Assembly: GCA_017591395.1 (NCBI GenBank)
Contig: WEDG01000435.1
Coordinates: forward strand, 62,001 to 126,000
DNA length: 64,000 nt
Source of the DNA: Schistocephalus solidus
Lineage: Eukaryota; Platyhelminthes; Cestoda; Diphyllobothriidea; Diphyllobothriidae
Direction: 5' to 3'
Shown here: piece by piece, positions 47,840-60,016 of the stretch
Position numbering within the stretch: the stretch's first letter is position 1
Layout: each line of letters begins with the position of its first letter
Made by a program: the position numbers and the translations under genes
The notes under the pieces: model-generated
Told to the model about the DNA's origin: nothing
The model's database searches: none
The model's input: the letters and a program-made list of their open reading frames with translations, nothing else

Positions 47840-48250
47840 ATGTCACCTTAATCTTAACCCTAGCCCTATCTTAAGCCTTAACCCTTAGCCTCATTCTGAC
47901 TGCAACCCCAGCTCTGACCTTAACCTTACCCTCAAACCTAACCCTAACCCTCACCTTGCTCAGAAACATAATTTCCGTGCCATTTGACATTTGAACACGC
48001 CCTAAAAATAAAATGTCACCTTAATCTTAACCCTAGCCTTATCCTAAGCCTTAAAACTTACAGTTCACATGATACTAGCCTTAACCCTTAGCCTCATTCT
48101 GACTGCAACCCCAGCTCTGACCTTAACCTTACCCTCAAACCTAACCCTAACTCTCACCTTGCTCAGAAACATAATTTCCGTGCCATTTGACGCAAAAACA
48201 CGTGTATTGTGGATGTTTCCTTTTTCCATGTCCTGTTTAGGCGGCCATGC
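47840..48250 (+). repeat. Telomere-like duplicated block with conserved tail
   Basis: Two copies of ATGTCACCTTAATCTTAACC...CTCAGAAACATAATTTCCGT (47840 and about 48015), spaced about 172 bp. The second continues into the family tail CACGTGTATTGTGGATG and CATGTCCTGTTTAGGCGGCC. The inner motifs are CCCTAA/CCTTAA-like. Confidence 0.88.
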
Positions 48251-51200
48251 AAGTCATCCTTACCGCCATGACGTTTTGAACGCATAACGGAATCCGTTGA
48301 ACATCCCTAGGAGTTCATTGTCCCTTTGCAATCAGAGCGTAAGATGGGCTCGCAATTCAAAATGCCCTCCAGCATTTTCCTTCCTGATCATCTGTTATAT
48401 TAAGTCCTAAAGACGTGACCGATAATATACTGGTTTTGGTAAAAAAAATATTCCTCCCCTTATAAATGGAAATGTACAAATCAATTTCTGTCCTATTTTG
48501 AGGAATGATAATTTCCCTATCGCAGTAAAACTTTCACGGATGCGGTGTGGTTGGTCCGTATGTTACAGTTTTTTGTGTGTGTTAATTTCCCGACTTTTCA
48601 TCGCCTAATTTACTAACCGTAAATGCAAACCTTCCATACTTTGTGTTGAAGTGGGAATTCTGACGTATCTCCATTAGTTTGTTCTAAATAAATCTGAGCA
48701 CCATTAGCTACTGGTCACTTTAGCCCGATTAAAGTTAAAAAACAAGCGTCCCTTTGCTTGATTGTACCCTCATTAATCATTAACTTTACTAATAGGAGTT
48801 AAATTCTGATTTCGGCTGAATTTCTCGCTTTCCCGTAGGGCAAACAAACTGCCTAACCCGCTAGTTATTACGGAATAAAGTTCCCCTTTTAACGACGAGG
48901 TCTTTGAAGCCTTAATGGAAAATAAGAAACTTTTCTAGTATTTCAGACACACTTAAACTTCACTTTTTCAGTGTCCAGAGAGTCCCGTCTCAGACGCAGT
49001 GACTGTTCGGACATCTCTTTGGTCCTTATAGTGTCGCTTAATCGAACACCGTTCAATACGGAAATATTAAAGCTGTCGACGATCGGGTTTAATAAAGGTC
49101 ATATGGCGGCTGACCGTCACGGTCCGAATTCAACTTCGTTCATGGGAATACTCTTCGTTCGCAAATTTCCGCAGTTCATTTAAAAACGCTAGTTTCTTCT
49201 CCCTTGGCATCCCGCCCCTTGCCATAAAAACTTATCGACTGTCAATCTTCAATGCACTGCTGAATGCCAGCGCTGACCATCTTTGGTAGAAGCAGATTCT
49301 ATCAGCACTGCTTCGATATCTTTCAGCCTTCGCTGAAAGCTAAGCTTGGAGTAGGTTAATTAAGATCACCGAGCGAACTCCACTTTGTTTAACGAACCGG
49401 GAGGGAGAGTATAAGTTCTTCTAATTAAAATGATAATCACAATGACAAACTGAAGAAGGTAAAGGAAAAGTAGGAATCTAAAAACAGAAGGATTGAATTA
49501 GGATTCTGCATTAAGTCTTCGCGGATTGCCTACCAACTGAAGCTCGTAGTACCTGTCCATTCATCTGCCTCTGATCCCAGTTCCACCGTTTGTCCTCCCT
49601 GACTTTCCAGTTTTGAGTTCGCTTTTATCGGTCAAGGGAAACAGTAATATCTCCCTGCATGATGGAAGGCTCGATTAAAATCTTATATTGCATGAAACAG
49701 AAAAGCGAAAGAGATAACCTCTACTGGGAACTGAGAGTGGAAGTAAACTAGGCTTCGATAGGGTCTTTATATATATCGGGTTGCTCAGGATCCTCCAAGA
49801 CCTCTGCATCTTCATCACCGTAACAAAACTCGAAAGGTGAATCACAGCCTTCCCAAGCAGTGCTCTAGAAAGGCTTAAAAAGTAAAAATGGTTAGCCAGT
49901 ACGAGATATTATCACCATGGCAGACAACAAACACCACAAAGACTAGACTGTGTCAGAAACTGAATTATAGGAGTGACAAAACTTCAGAAACATCCATAAG
50001 AGTGGGTCTTGTTGTAGGGCAGGCGCAATTTTATGGGAAAAACTGACTTATTCTCTATTTTTAGCCATTCAGACTTTTACCAGCTGACCAAATATTTTAT
50101 TTTTGGAGAAGTGTGCATGTCTAATTTCAACGGCATGCATGTTTCGTGTGAGTATAGCCAGTTATAAATAGCCAAGTTATCTCTAATGGTCTGTTTTCGA
50201 AAGTCTGCTAGTTGGACATGAGAGCAAAGCATTTAAAAAAGTCCAGGTGACGGCAAAGCAGCTGATCATGCATTGATTATATCTCAAAATGATCCACCAA
50301 TACAGGTTTGATCCTTGAGGATAGAATACGCAACGAGTGCGTTTGTTGTCTTGATGGTTAATTATGTCATTTTCAGTTTTTTGGCAGAATGCATCCCACA
50401 CAAAGTTGACACTCAATACCTACTTTATCTAAGTGTATTTCATCCCTCATAGAGCGTAATTTTTTTGGTAACGTTTCAGTCACACGTTTTTCCAACACAC
50501 AGAGCCTGATAGAGCACGTTGCCCAGACGCAATTGGCTACACTTTCTTGTATCAAACTGTAACAATCACCGTTAATAAGTGACGTCGGAAACTGCGAAAC
50601 AGCTGCTCGCCAGCCACTCAGCTCGGCCACTGGATGGCAACTTTTTACTTCTCACCACGGTCTCCGCTAAAATAACACGCGAGAAATTTAACCACTTCAA
50701 CTTTGGAGTACTGCCGAAAATCTTCGGACCTTGATTTATCATCTTTTTTCGCGCAGTAGAACCACTACCAGCTCGGCATAATCAAATCCATAGGTGCAGA
50801 TTTCTGTGAGGGAAATAATGTAGCTTAGCAGAATAGGATGGCAGTTACCTTCATAAAGGTCCTCTATTATAGGTTATTCGATACGCATCAAAAAGCTACA
50901 ATCTAAAATATGCTCACGCACTATCTCATAAGGCCAATCTAATTGATCATATCAGCGGCAGGAACAGAATTAGTTTTGCCACTACGGTTGACTGGTTTAT
51001 TCTTCGAGTATTCGAGTTGCAGGTAGGCATGAAAGTAAGGAAGGAGGAGGGGGAGTAGGCACCGGAACCAATTGTTTACTTTTCAGAATTTTCGAACTCC
51101 TATGGGATTCCATCGTCAAAATAACGAGTAGCATTTATAGATTAAACTAAACAACGACCCGTGCCGCAGGCCTCTGTCTGCTACCGCAAGTTCAATATGT

Positions 51201-51944
51201 TAATTGAGTGATTCCTCATCGGAGGCGCAGGCTTCAATCAATTCCCTGTTTGATTAGTTATCCTGGCGGCTGATCTAATTATCTACGTTGGAATTCAGCG
51301 TGAGTAGTGTTTGTATGACTCTGCCGTTTTATCGACCGCTCGGTTATAGGTTTTTCTCAGTCAACCGAATAGATTCAGGTTGACTTTACTTCTGCAGAGC
51401 TCACGTCAGTAATTCGCGGGTGCCACTGAACGGAATTCGGACCGTGTGAATACTCGTAACCAGCCGTGACGGCAGATCCTGAAAATATCTCATGTGCAGA
51501 AGTGAGTGTCAACTGACGAAAATTTGGCGGGGAGAAGCCTTTGTGACAGAGGCGCACAAATATGTTATGGTCTGTACGTGTGTGACTTAAATTACCATAA
51601 TAATCCAAGTTAAGAAGCTCTACGGCAGATTTTGTGAACTCCGCATATTTTACTTGATACTGTACACCTAGAACGGGCCATGCGGTCGATGCGCTGGGCA
51701 AAAACGGAGATCAGATCAGGGCACGGCAGGCGTTATTGGAGATGCACACCCATCACACATGGGAGGGGTGTGATGGAACGCCTAGGCACAGGCCCACGCC
51801 ACACCACTCACCGACAAATTATTCCGTCTCCGCTCTTATTGACTCTCTCTTGGCTTGAGAGGGAGGAGGGAATGAGAGAGAGAGAGAGCTACGCTTTATT
51901 TTGAAAGTAAAATTCCAAAAAAATTCAGCAAAAGACGGTGACTT
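48251..51944. other. No feature recognised
   Basis: AT-rich to mixed sequence with no shared repeat apart from a short GA run at 51870-51888. The open frames at 50183-50630 and 51375-51701 on the - strand have no motif I recognise. Confidence 0.45.
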
Positions 51945-52870
51945 GCGCGTGAATTAGTTTTAAGTGATAGTAGCCTTGCGCTGCAGCTACCGCACTCTCT
52001 CATCCTCCCCCACCTGAGCCCGATGTCAAGACAGAGTCAAGAAGACCGGAGATGGGAGAGGGCTCAGGTGGCTGGTGCGGCTGGAGCCGCCCCTGGGCGT
52101 GCCACCACACCTGGCTTGGATCCCACGGAGTGGGAGTGCCATAAAGGCCACATTAAGAAGGAGCCATTGTAGCCTGACTCTCAGTCCGCCAGTCAGCCAC
52201 TTCACACAAAACACACATTGGGCTGACCACGCGGTCCGAGTTATCCCGTCAGTTGGCAACCTTCCAAGCCACGGCTTTTAGCTCACCGTGATAGTTTCAA
52301 GCGCGTCAGATTTTTATAGTGAGGAACATGCGCTGAGCTGTCGACCTCACTCTCTCCAACCCCACAATCAGACACTGTCCGAACCGGTCAGTTGCCTGAC
52401 GTGGGAGTGGGTGCATTGGCTGACGGATCAGCGTAACCGTCTTCGCACGCCACAGCACGACCTGGCCCCCATCATGCACACACCAGGATTCACAAACTCA
52501 GGGGATATGGAGCAGCCATCGCCGTCTGACTCCCAGTCCACTGGTCAGCCACTCGACACACACAGCACATACACTGAGCCGACGGCGTGGTCTGGTGGAA
52601 GCGTCAGATTGGCAGACGTCCCAGCCACGGTTTCTAGGACACCGTGATATACTCTGGTAAATGGTGATTGTGAGGGTGTTGTCGATGCATTGGTGTAGGT
52701 ATTGTGCGCTGATGTAGCTTAGCCTCCGGTGGTTTACCGGAGGTTGTCGTGGAGTCGCATGTGTCCTAATAGGCCCATGCGGTGTAAATGTGCGGGAGCA
52801 GTGAGGGCAGTGAAGGCGCCTTCCTTCACTGCCCCCAATCGACGTACATATAAGAGGATTCACATGCGAC
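51945..52870 (-). mobile_element. LINE 3' end: zinc-finger remnant and 3' UTR
   Basis: On the - strand: a finger remnant (LHCPHCSRTFTPH then GPIRTHATPRQP in another frame, 52863-52720) followed by UTR blocks CCTCAGCCTCC-like, CTGACCAGTGGACTGGGAGT and GGCTCAGGTGGGGGAGGATG, ending near 51945. The block order is the same as at 17.6-18.5 kb. No reverse-transcriptase part is present. Confidence 0.8.
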
Positions 52871-52894
52871 TGGAGAGCAGAAAAGATGGCGGCT

Positions 52895-53030
52895 CAATTG
52901 CAAAAGCCCGCCTTAGAAGCTGCAAAAGTCTACTATCACTGTAAACTAATTCATGCTTAAGTGATCGTCCCTGCGCCCAACCTGTTGTGAAGCACACAGT
53001 GAACATCGTCGGAGTCGATGGTCAACTATT
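52895..53030 (+). mobile_element. LINE 3'-terminal fragment, opposite orientation
   Basis: CAAAAGTCTACTATCACTGT, AAACTAATTCATGC, GTGATCGTCCCTGCGCCC and GTGAACATCGTCGGAGTCGA match the 3' terminal 120 bp of the + element at 36760-36880. It abuts the - strand element at 51945-52870. Confidence 0.7.
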
Positions 53031-53097
53031 AGTTGCATTTATTTTTAATGTTGGTGTAGATGAGACGGAAGAGTAGGTGTCCATAATACACTTTTGT

Positions 53098-53172
53098 GCG
53101 ACTGTCTCTGAAGATGGTTTCGAGAGAAAATTCGAAACATCAGGCTAATTAGGCTCTTGTTCCAGTGATCGT
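53098..53172 (+). repeat. Hammerhead-like short repeat family B, copy 5
   Basis: GCGACTGTCTCTGAAGATGG, TTTCGAGAGAAAATTC, GAAACATCAGGCTAATTAGG, then CTCTTGTTCCAGTGATCG. CTGAAGA is intact and ATC replaces the GTC triplet (still NUH). A long imperfect hairpin (GATGGTTTCGA with TCGAAACATC) competes with the ribozyme fold. Confidence 0.6.
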
Positions 53173-54689
53173 GACCGTTTCTTCATAAGTACTGCTTGTA
53201 ACTCACCTCTTCGCTTCTATTAGCGAGTAGGTGTCCATTTGAGCACTCGGCCCCCTAAATGTTCCATCATGTTAGGGACAGCCTGATTAGTTGAGCATTC
53301 GCTGTTATCGAGTTTCATGTATATAGCGTCCATATTGTTGTCATAACGGACGCAAACGTGTCCAATCAGTTTGATTCGAGTCAAGAAAGTGGGTTGCGAA
53401 CAAGAGTTTGTCACTGACCACGTTATTTCTGCGTATTTTCACCTTGGCTTTCCGCATTATTTTTGCTACAAATAACGCTGTTTACTTTTTTTGATGGATT
53501 ATTACGCCCACCAATAATTTCCTGGATTACTTTTCGATGTAAAGATCTAAGGAATTTTTAATTGATTTTTAGCTAGTTAGTTCGTACGGCCAGTAGAAAA
53601 TCAAGTTGTTGGACCATCATAGAACGCCCTATCGCCATGGTGACGCTGGGTCAGGGTGACCTGTTGTGGCCCTGTAAAGAACCGAAAGATCAGCCCATTA
53701 TGCGATCTGAGTATCAGGCATTCAAAGATGACACCCGCATTCAAGACCCCCCACATGGATGTGGAGAAGCCCCCTTCCCACTTTTGGCGTTGACAGAAAG
53801 TTCAGCTTTCCGAGTTGTAGGAAAGCGTGGTCATCACCAACGACCACGCCCACCTCGTCAAACCGGTGTGTTGAGATGATACAGCAAATTTGCAGATTGT
53901 TCTAGGTAACGCACGATGGCCCAATTTTCCACCCAAAGGTCAATATTTCCGCTCACAGACGAAAAGAAGTCTTAACTTTGCCACATTTCTGGCGATGGTA
54001 TACGTCGGTAAATGAAGATTTCTGACTAATTGCCGCTGGCAGCGGCTTGCCTAAAAGCGAACGACCATTCCAGACTGCTAGTGTGAACGAACTCAAACGA
54101 GCAGCCCGGAGAGTATGGGACGGGAGTTGGGGATGGGGGGTATTGTAGTTTGTTTGAGTTTTAAGACCGCGTATTTTGCGATCTGTGAGCCGTGGCCAGC
54201 TGCCGAAGACGTGACACCCAGCATTTGTTTAGGGCACCTTTTCTAGCCCATTCCTCCGCAAGGAGGCAAGCAGTGCTGTCCTTAAATAGGGCTGCTTGGA
54301 CCTCCCAGAAGGCTGCCGAACTCCACCATGGGTCACGGTTTTGTTTTAGCGGGAGAACGACCCGAGTTAGCCTGGGCCGCCTACGGGGTTGCCGTTGACC
54401 CTACGTAGGACATTTTGAATTGGAGGGGGGGGGGGGTGGGAAGTTCGGGAGTCAGACATACCGGGTGTGGAGGCACACACATCACCAGAGACCCTCACCT
54501 GGTTTAGCCCGCTGGTCGTTATGGCTGCCCGGGGTGTGGCCGCTGGGAATAACCCAGCTTCGAGGAGCCACAGGTGATAGTTTGGTACCAGATAGAGGTA
54601 GCCACATAAGCATTCACCACCTGCACGAGGCAAATGGAGTGACCTACTGCTACCTGTGTGATGCCCACCCAAGCTAGTACCCCCTACAC
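53173..54689. other. No feature recognised; 12-G run at 54425-54436
   Basis: 54190-54680 has repetitive-element flavour (GC-rich, CCGCAAGGAGGCAAGCAG) but no second copy in the window, and it leads straight into the LINE 3' end. Confidence 0.45.
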
Positions 54690-56020
54690 CCCAGTCTAAT
54701 TCGACTGTCATAGTCAGACGATGTCCACCGTATGTTGTGCAGGGACGGTGACTCACGCTGGCTTATAGTGAGAGAAGCCTAGCGCTGAAGCTACCTCACT
54801 CTCTGTTCAACTCCCCCACCTAGACCCGGTGTCAAAACACAGCCAAGAATACTGGAGAGGGCGTCGGCCCACGCACTGTGGTCCTTCTCAAAACAAGAAC
54901 ACAACAACAGAAGAGAGGGGCGGCTCGGATCCCAACTGAGTGGGAGTGCCATAAACACCACATTAAGAAGGAGCCATTGCAGCCTGACTCGCAGTACACC
55001 AGTCGTCCATGACGCGCAAACTCACGCACTGGGCCGATCACGCGGTCCGAGTTATTCCGTCAGTTGGCAACCTTCCAAAGCATGGCTTTTAGCGCTCCGT
55101 GATAGTTTCAAGCGTGTCAGCTTATTTAGATTGAGGGAAAATGCGCTCAGTCGTTGACCTCACTCTCTCCTCCACCCCCACGATCAAACCACCGTCTGAG
55201 CCGGTCAGTTGTCTGACGTGGGAGTGGGCGCATAGGCTGACGGGACCGCACACCCATTTTCGCGCGCCACGGCACGACCTGGCCCCCATAATGTACACAC
55301 CAGTATTCACTAAATCAGGGGATATGGAGGAGCCATAGCCGACTGACTCCCAGTCCACTGGTCAGCCACACAACGCACAGCACACACTGGGTGCTTGTGA
55401 CTTGCGAACCGTCCTTTAAGTCTTAGCAGCGGCGATCCGGTTGGCCTCATAGATTGCTGCACTTGTCTTCACGGATCTTCTTCATGCCGGTCTATCCTGG
55501 ACGAGGTCTTCCCAGGTCACTGGGTTGATTTGCAGTTGTTTCAGAGATTTCTTCCAAGTGTCCTTGTAGCGTCGTTTTTAACCTCCCTGTCGGAGAGCAC
55601 CCGTAGCAACATCTCTGTAGAAAAGTCATTTGGGTAGTCACTTGTTGTCCATTCTCACCAGGTGGCCAATCCATCGCAGTTGCACTTGCCTCAGCGTGGC
55701 GTGATGTTGAGGATTCCGGTCCACTCCAGGACTTCCGTGTTTTGGATCCTGTTTGGCAAGCTCAGCGTCAGTCTTCTGTGGAGGCAGCTGAGATGGAAGT
55801 GATTCAGTTTCCTATCTTCCCTCGAGTAGCCGAGGAGTCAAGGTGTCTCGTCAAGACGACATCCTTGTCCATCTTCCGTTTGGTTTTCAGGTAAATACCG
55901 TGGCGATTCCACACGGAGGCCTGCAGCCGGCCGAAAGCCTAACTAGCTTTGGAGATCCTTTTTGAAACCTCGTCGTCGATTCTCGTGTTGCGTGTTGTGT
56001 TTTTATGGCAGTAATAGTGA
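54690..56020 (-). mobile_element. LINE fragment with reverse-transcriptase end joined directly to 3' UTR
   Basis: The UTR blocks 54690-55390 match 17.6-18.3 kb. Continuing on the - strand, 55395-56010 encodes a frameshifted reverse-transcriptase C-terminus: TGILNI-type, RIDRHEEDP, LHRRLTLSLPNRIQ and RPPCGIATVF. The zinc-finger domain that should separate them is missing, so this copy has an internal deletion or is a chimera. Confidence 0.8.
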
Positions 56021-56026
56021 GATGTA

Positions 56027-56049
56027 GCGTTCGCGCCTTCGGCGACGGA
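56027..56049. repeat. Short GC-rich hairpin motif, copy 1
   Basis: GCGTTCGCGCCTTCGGCGAC plus GGA. It is identical to 57972-57994. CGCC-TTCG-GGCG-like pairing around a TTCG tetraloop is possible. Confidence 0.6.
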
Positions 56050-56079
56050 TATGGATATGGCTTACAAGCCAGCAACACA

Positions 56080-56790
56080 ATGCACAACACACGCTGGGCC
56101 GACGGCGTGGTGTACGCGTCAGATTGACAGCCTTCCAAGCCATGGTTTCTAGGAAACCTTGATATTGTCAGGTACATGATGATGGTGAGGGTGTTGTGTA
56201 TGTATTGTTAACGATAGTGTGTGCTGATGTGGGTTAGCCTCCGGTGGTTAACCGAAGGTTGGCATGAAGGTGCGTGTCCTAATAGGCCCATGCGGTGTGT
56301 AAATGCGCGGGAGCAGTGAGGGCAGTGGATGCGGGCGCGGCGACTGTATGTCGGAGTCCCAGGCACTGGTTCACCAGCCTCCGTGCGATGAATTCGCAGG
56401 TGACCGACCAGGCCGATGCGTGAGTTGAAGTTTTGGGTGCAGTATGGGCAGGAGAAATCGGAAGGGGCTGGGGGATGTCGTTCGTTGTAGTTGAGGTAGC
56501 AGTGGAGGTGAGAATGCCAGGAGCGGAGGGTGTGCATGGGGTATTGTGTTGTCGGCATTGCGGTTAATTCCACTGTCGCGGGTGCGCATGTGACCGAATA
56601 GGCCCATGCGAGGGCAGTGGATAAGGTAATCTCTGCTGTGGGTCGATGCCCCAGGCACTGGTTCACCAGTCTCTGTGCAAACGCTTCGCAAGTGACTGAC
56701 CTGGCCGATATGTGAGATGAATGTACGGTCGCAATGAGAACCGTTTAGCAGATAGTCCCCATCACTGGTGGTGGTGGTGGTGGTGGCGGC
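56080..56790 (-). mobile_element. LINE zinc-finger domain and part of 3' UTR
   Basis: Two overlapping frames on the - strand (56666-56208 and 56691-56371) hold a first finger remnant (PRMGLFGHMRTRDSG), CPYCTQNFNSRIGLVGHLRI and CPHCSRAFTHRMGLLGHAPS, with the linker EAGEPVPGTPTYSRRAR. The finger pattern is C-x2-C-x12-H-x3-H. A GGT microsatellite (56766-56801) lies at the upstream edge, equivalent to the polyproline/Ser linker of the copy at 18.77 kb. Confidence 0.85.
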
Positions 56791-57619
56791 GGTGGTTGTG
56801 GTGTCAGACTGCGTGGTTGGTTAAAACATATGCGTAATTTTTAAATACGTGTTTTCCTAAATAAGTACAGCAGATGTGCTTATTAGTTTGTGGTTTTAGA
56901 TACCAACGATGGTGGGGTTGTTGAAGTTCTCCTGGATTCTTCCGGGCGTCTGCAGTACCTAAAACTGATGAGTCGGTTTCTCTGGTGCTCTAACAACCCT
57001 GGGATCTAAAACGTAAACGCGAAGCAATTCGTGGGCTATATGTTTTTAAGCAAGCTTTCATGGGTGGTTTGACTTGTCCATTCCATAGTTGTGAATGAGT
57101 TAAGGTATGGTTGAGTTCGGTTGACTTAAGGCTTTTGATCAGGCCTGGCAACTTAAGCTTCATTTTTTAGGATATGTGCAAGGTGCCCACGGCTACCTCA
57201 GAGGATCTCTGGCTAGGCTAGGTAGAATAGTGGTCAGATGCCGCCAAGGTTGGCGTAAGGTGCTTTGAAGACTGACAAGGAATTTATCATGTTGCCGAGG
57301 TCGCAGCGCGCTTCACTTCCTTCGACGGTTCTGTCAGTGAGGATCCAATATCTAAGTCCGAGGAGCAAACTTTAACCAATGTTCCAAAGGCGGCATGAAG
57401 AGGCTTTACTGGTGGGACAAAAGAGGATGGTAGATCGAAGGTTCTGGGAACGAAAGATTAAAAACAACAATGTAACCCATAGCATTGCTTAAATACTCCA
57501 AGACGGTATGATGGAAGGGGCGCGCAAATTGAAAGGTGGTGTGTAAGTAGACCGTTAAAGGGAGAAAAACACGGAAGCTAAAGGTAACTGCGAGAGTAGG
57601 AACCAACTGTTCAAATCCA

Positions 57620-57870
57620 AGTCCTTACCCTTAACCCTTCATTTAAGCCCTAAAACTAAGCCCAAACTTTAATCCAAACTCCAATCCAAAGTACCAACCC
57701 TAAGCTGTTACCATGATCCCTAAGTTCGAACCCTAAATGCAATTTCTAACACTAACCATACAATTTTATTCCATAAACCTAAGTTCGAACCCCAAATTTT
57801 AATCTATAAGCTCATCAGCTAACCCTAGCCCTAAAACCCCAATCCAAACCTTTCTGACTTAGCAGATTCA
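57620..57870 (+). repeat. Degenerate telomere-like block
   Basis: TTACCCTTAACCCTTCATTT, CTAAGTTCGAACCCTAAATG, and a second CTAAGTTCGAACCCCAAATT about 65 bp on. More diverged than the other blocks, and the conserved tail was not found. Confidence 0.75.
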
Positions 57871-57971
57871 AACCCAAGCAGTCTTACAATAACAAAATCC
57901 TTAAATTTACATATTAACTCCTCCTGTGGTTTCTTGGCTGCCAGTGAGGTGAATTTGGAGGCAGTTATATT

Positions 57972-57994
57972 GCGTTCGCGCCTTCGGCGACGGA
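57972..57994. repeat. Short GC-rich hairpin motif, copy 2
   Basis: Exact copy of the 23-bp motif at 56027-56049. Flanks are unrelated. Confidence 0.6.
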
Positions 57995-58842
57995 ATCTAT
58001 TACCGGCTTCTTGGTCCCTATAAACTTCATCTTAAGTGACGCCTCAGGGCTCACCGACTGCGTAAAATTCCCAGAAAGTAATCTTATCCTTCAGGCTGCC
58101 AAGCTTTCGCTGATAAAACCAACTCCTTCATAATGTTGTGCGTTTTAGAGAGGGTGTATCCGGCTACAAGTTCAGTAAGCTAACCTTCCTAGGCACTGAG
58201 AGTAATGACTCCTACGTCGTCGCAGACGAAATCGCAGTCGACACTAGCTATATCTCGTTCTGGTCGGTTTTTTTCTGTCGGTGATGCAACTTAGCCAATG
58301 CGGTCTGAATCGTGCGTGCGCCGATTTGCAAAGACAGCCTTGACTGGCCCCATCTGTGCGACCGTGCCACTCGTCCGAGAACTTTGAGAACTGGCGTGAT
58401 TAGAGTTGACTAGGATAGGGATACACGTATTAGCGGGGGATGACTGTCGGCGTAGGGGCTAAACAGACAGCAGTTCAAACTTATCATTTGATTCACCTAT
58501 TGGTACCCAGCTCACAAATGAAGCAGTCTTCTAACGTGGAAAATTCCTGAGCGATTGAAGGCTACGGACCAGCTGTCCATGTGTGGATTCAACCTCAGCT
58601 TGAAAGAAATACCGAGGTTTGGCCTCACATTTTGCAGAGCTTCTAGGAGTCGTAACTAGGACTTGGGTGGCCGTTGAGGTCAGCGGGTAATAACCGACCT
58701 CGTGTAGTAGCAAGTCGCACAGACAAAATGGTTCCTAGGTCTTTGGCCGTGTTCACTGTCCTTATCAGATTTTCTGTGGTCAAGAAACAAACACTTTCTC
58801 AAACAGGCCGGTTCAAAGCGTCCCCTGCCGTTTCCGAACAGT

Positions 58843-59331
58843 TCAACTTCGTAACCGGAGGTTGGGGGATGAGCAGGGGACCGAAAACCTGCATCCACAC
58901 CGTTTGCCGACTTTTAATTGCTGTGGGCGAGTAAAAAGCGTGAGTGTGCGGCTGTGTGGGCACGACGACACGATGGAAAAGTTCAACTGAGACTTGCACT
59001 CCATCATCGAGTCTGCGCAGGAGGCGGGGACAAAATGGCTATCCTCGGTAAATGCAAGGTCCATATGAGCACAGATCACGCTGTCTGAAGGGAAGTGATC
59101 GATTACCACGAGATCGGCTGGCGCAACAGTAATGGACCCTTTCTTCGGCAGGCATGCATAGAACACAATCCGCTCGTCACAAATACCACTGCCAATTACT
59201 GGACTATGTTCGTGTGAGGAGACGAGGTCAACCTGAGGTGCTAGTGGCCAAGTCGACGATAGGTTCGGAATGCTGGAACGCACCCACCTTGCCCTTACTG
59301 CAACGCTTAATCCTGCAGGCATCTGCCTCAA
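58843..59331 (-). CDS. Unassigned open frame, possible exon
   Basis: A 162-codon frame with no low-complexity sequence, including CDERIVFYACLPKKGSITV, APADLVVIDHFPSDSVICA and DLAFTEDSHFVPASCADS. It is preceded on the - strand by a TTGAGGCAG acceptor-like sequence. Cys-rich and alternating hydrophobic, as in secreted or extracellular domains, but no family was recognised. It lies 0.7 kb downstream of another frame of similar size on the same strand, which raises the odds of a spliced gene. A chance frame is still likely. Confidence 0.25.
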   Translation of the reverse strand: MRQMPAGLSVAVRARWVRSSIPNLSSTWPLAPQVDLVSSHEHSPVIGSGICDERIVFYACLPKKGSITVAPADLVVIDHFPSDSVICAHMDLAFTEDSHFVPASCADSMMECKSQLNFSIVSSCPHSRTLTLFTRPQQLKVGKRCGCRFSVPCSSPNLRLRS

Positions 59332-60016
59332 GGCATAAGAAGTTGTGCCGAGGTGCTAGGCTATATTGCCTGTAGCTAACTGTTCACCCTTCTTAAACTG
59401 TACTGAACGCGAACTACGCTGCTCTAGCTAGCGCGCGTGGTATGTGCTGGATGCTCGCATCGTTTGACATTATATCATTATTTCTTGCATAAATCCTGGG
59501 TTGTCCTGATATCAGTTTGCTGGGATAGCAATAGCGTCCTTCGAGTTCAAAGTCTTGATTTTTGATAGGCTTGGGGCAGATTGGGGTTCAGCAACCCCTG
59601 AAATATCGACCTGAAGGACCAGGAAGGGGAGGGGCGATGAGAAGATTAAGAGGAGGAGAATGGGGGCATGGCTTGAGAGGCCCTTGGATGCACACAAAGG
59701 TGGCGCCAAGACAGGTTTGATGGCAAAAACGACGTCTCCTCCACGTGACACACAAGATAAACGCCAAAATGACATACTTCTAATGCCAAATTAATTTCAG
59801 ACAGGGCTGAGGGAGATTTGAAATAAGTGGTGGACGAACAGGAAGGAAACCATCCAAGGATACACAGACTGTCCAATCAATCTACGGCCTTCGACTCAAG
59901 CGACTGCGCCACCGATCAGAACAGACAACACCCGTCCAGCTGCGAGGTGTTCGTCAACAGACTGATCCGATTGATATCAAATTCCGCATTCTCTGTAGGG
60001 AACCCATGTCGAAGTT

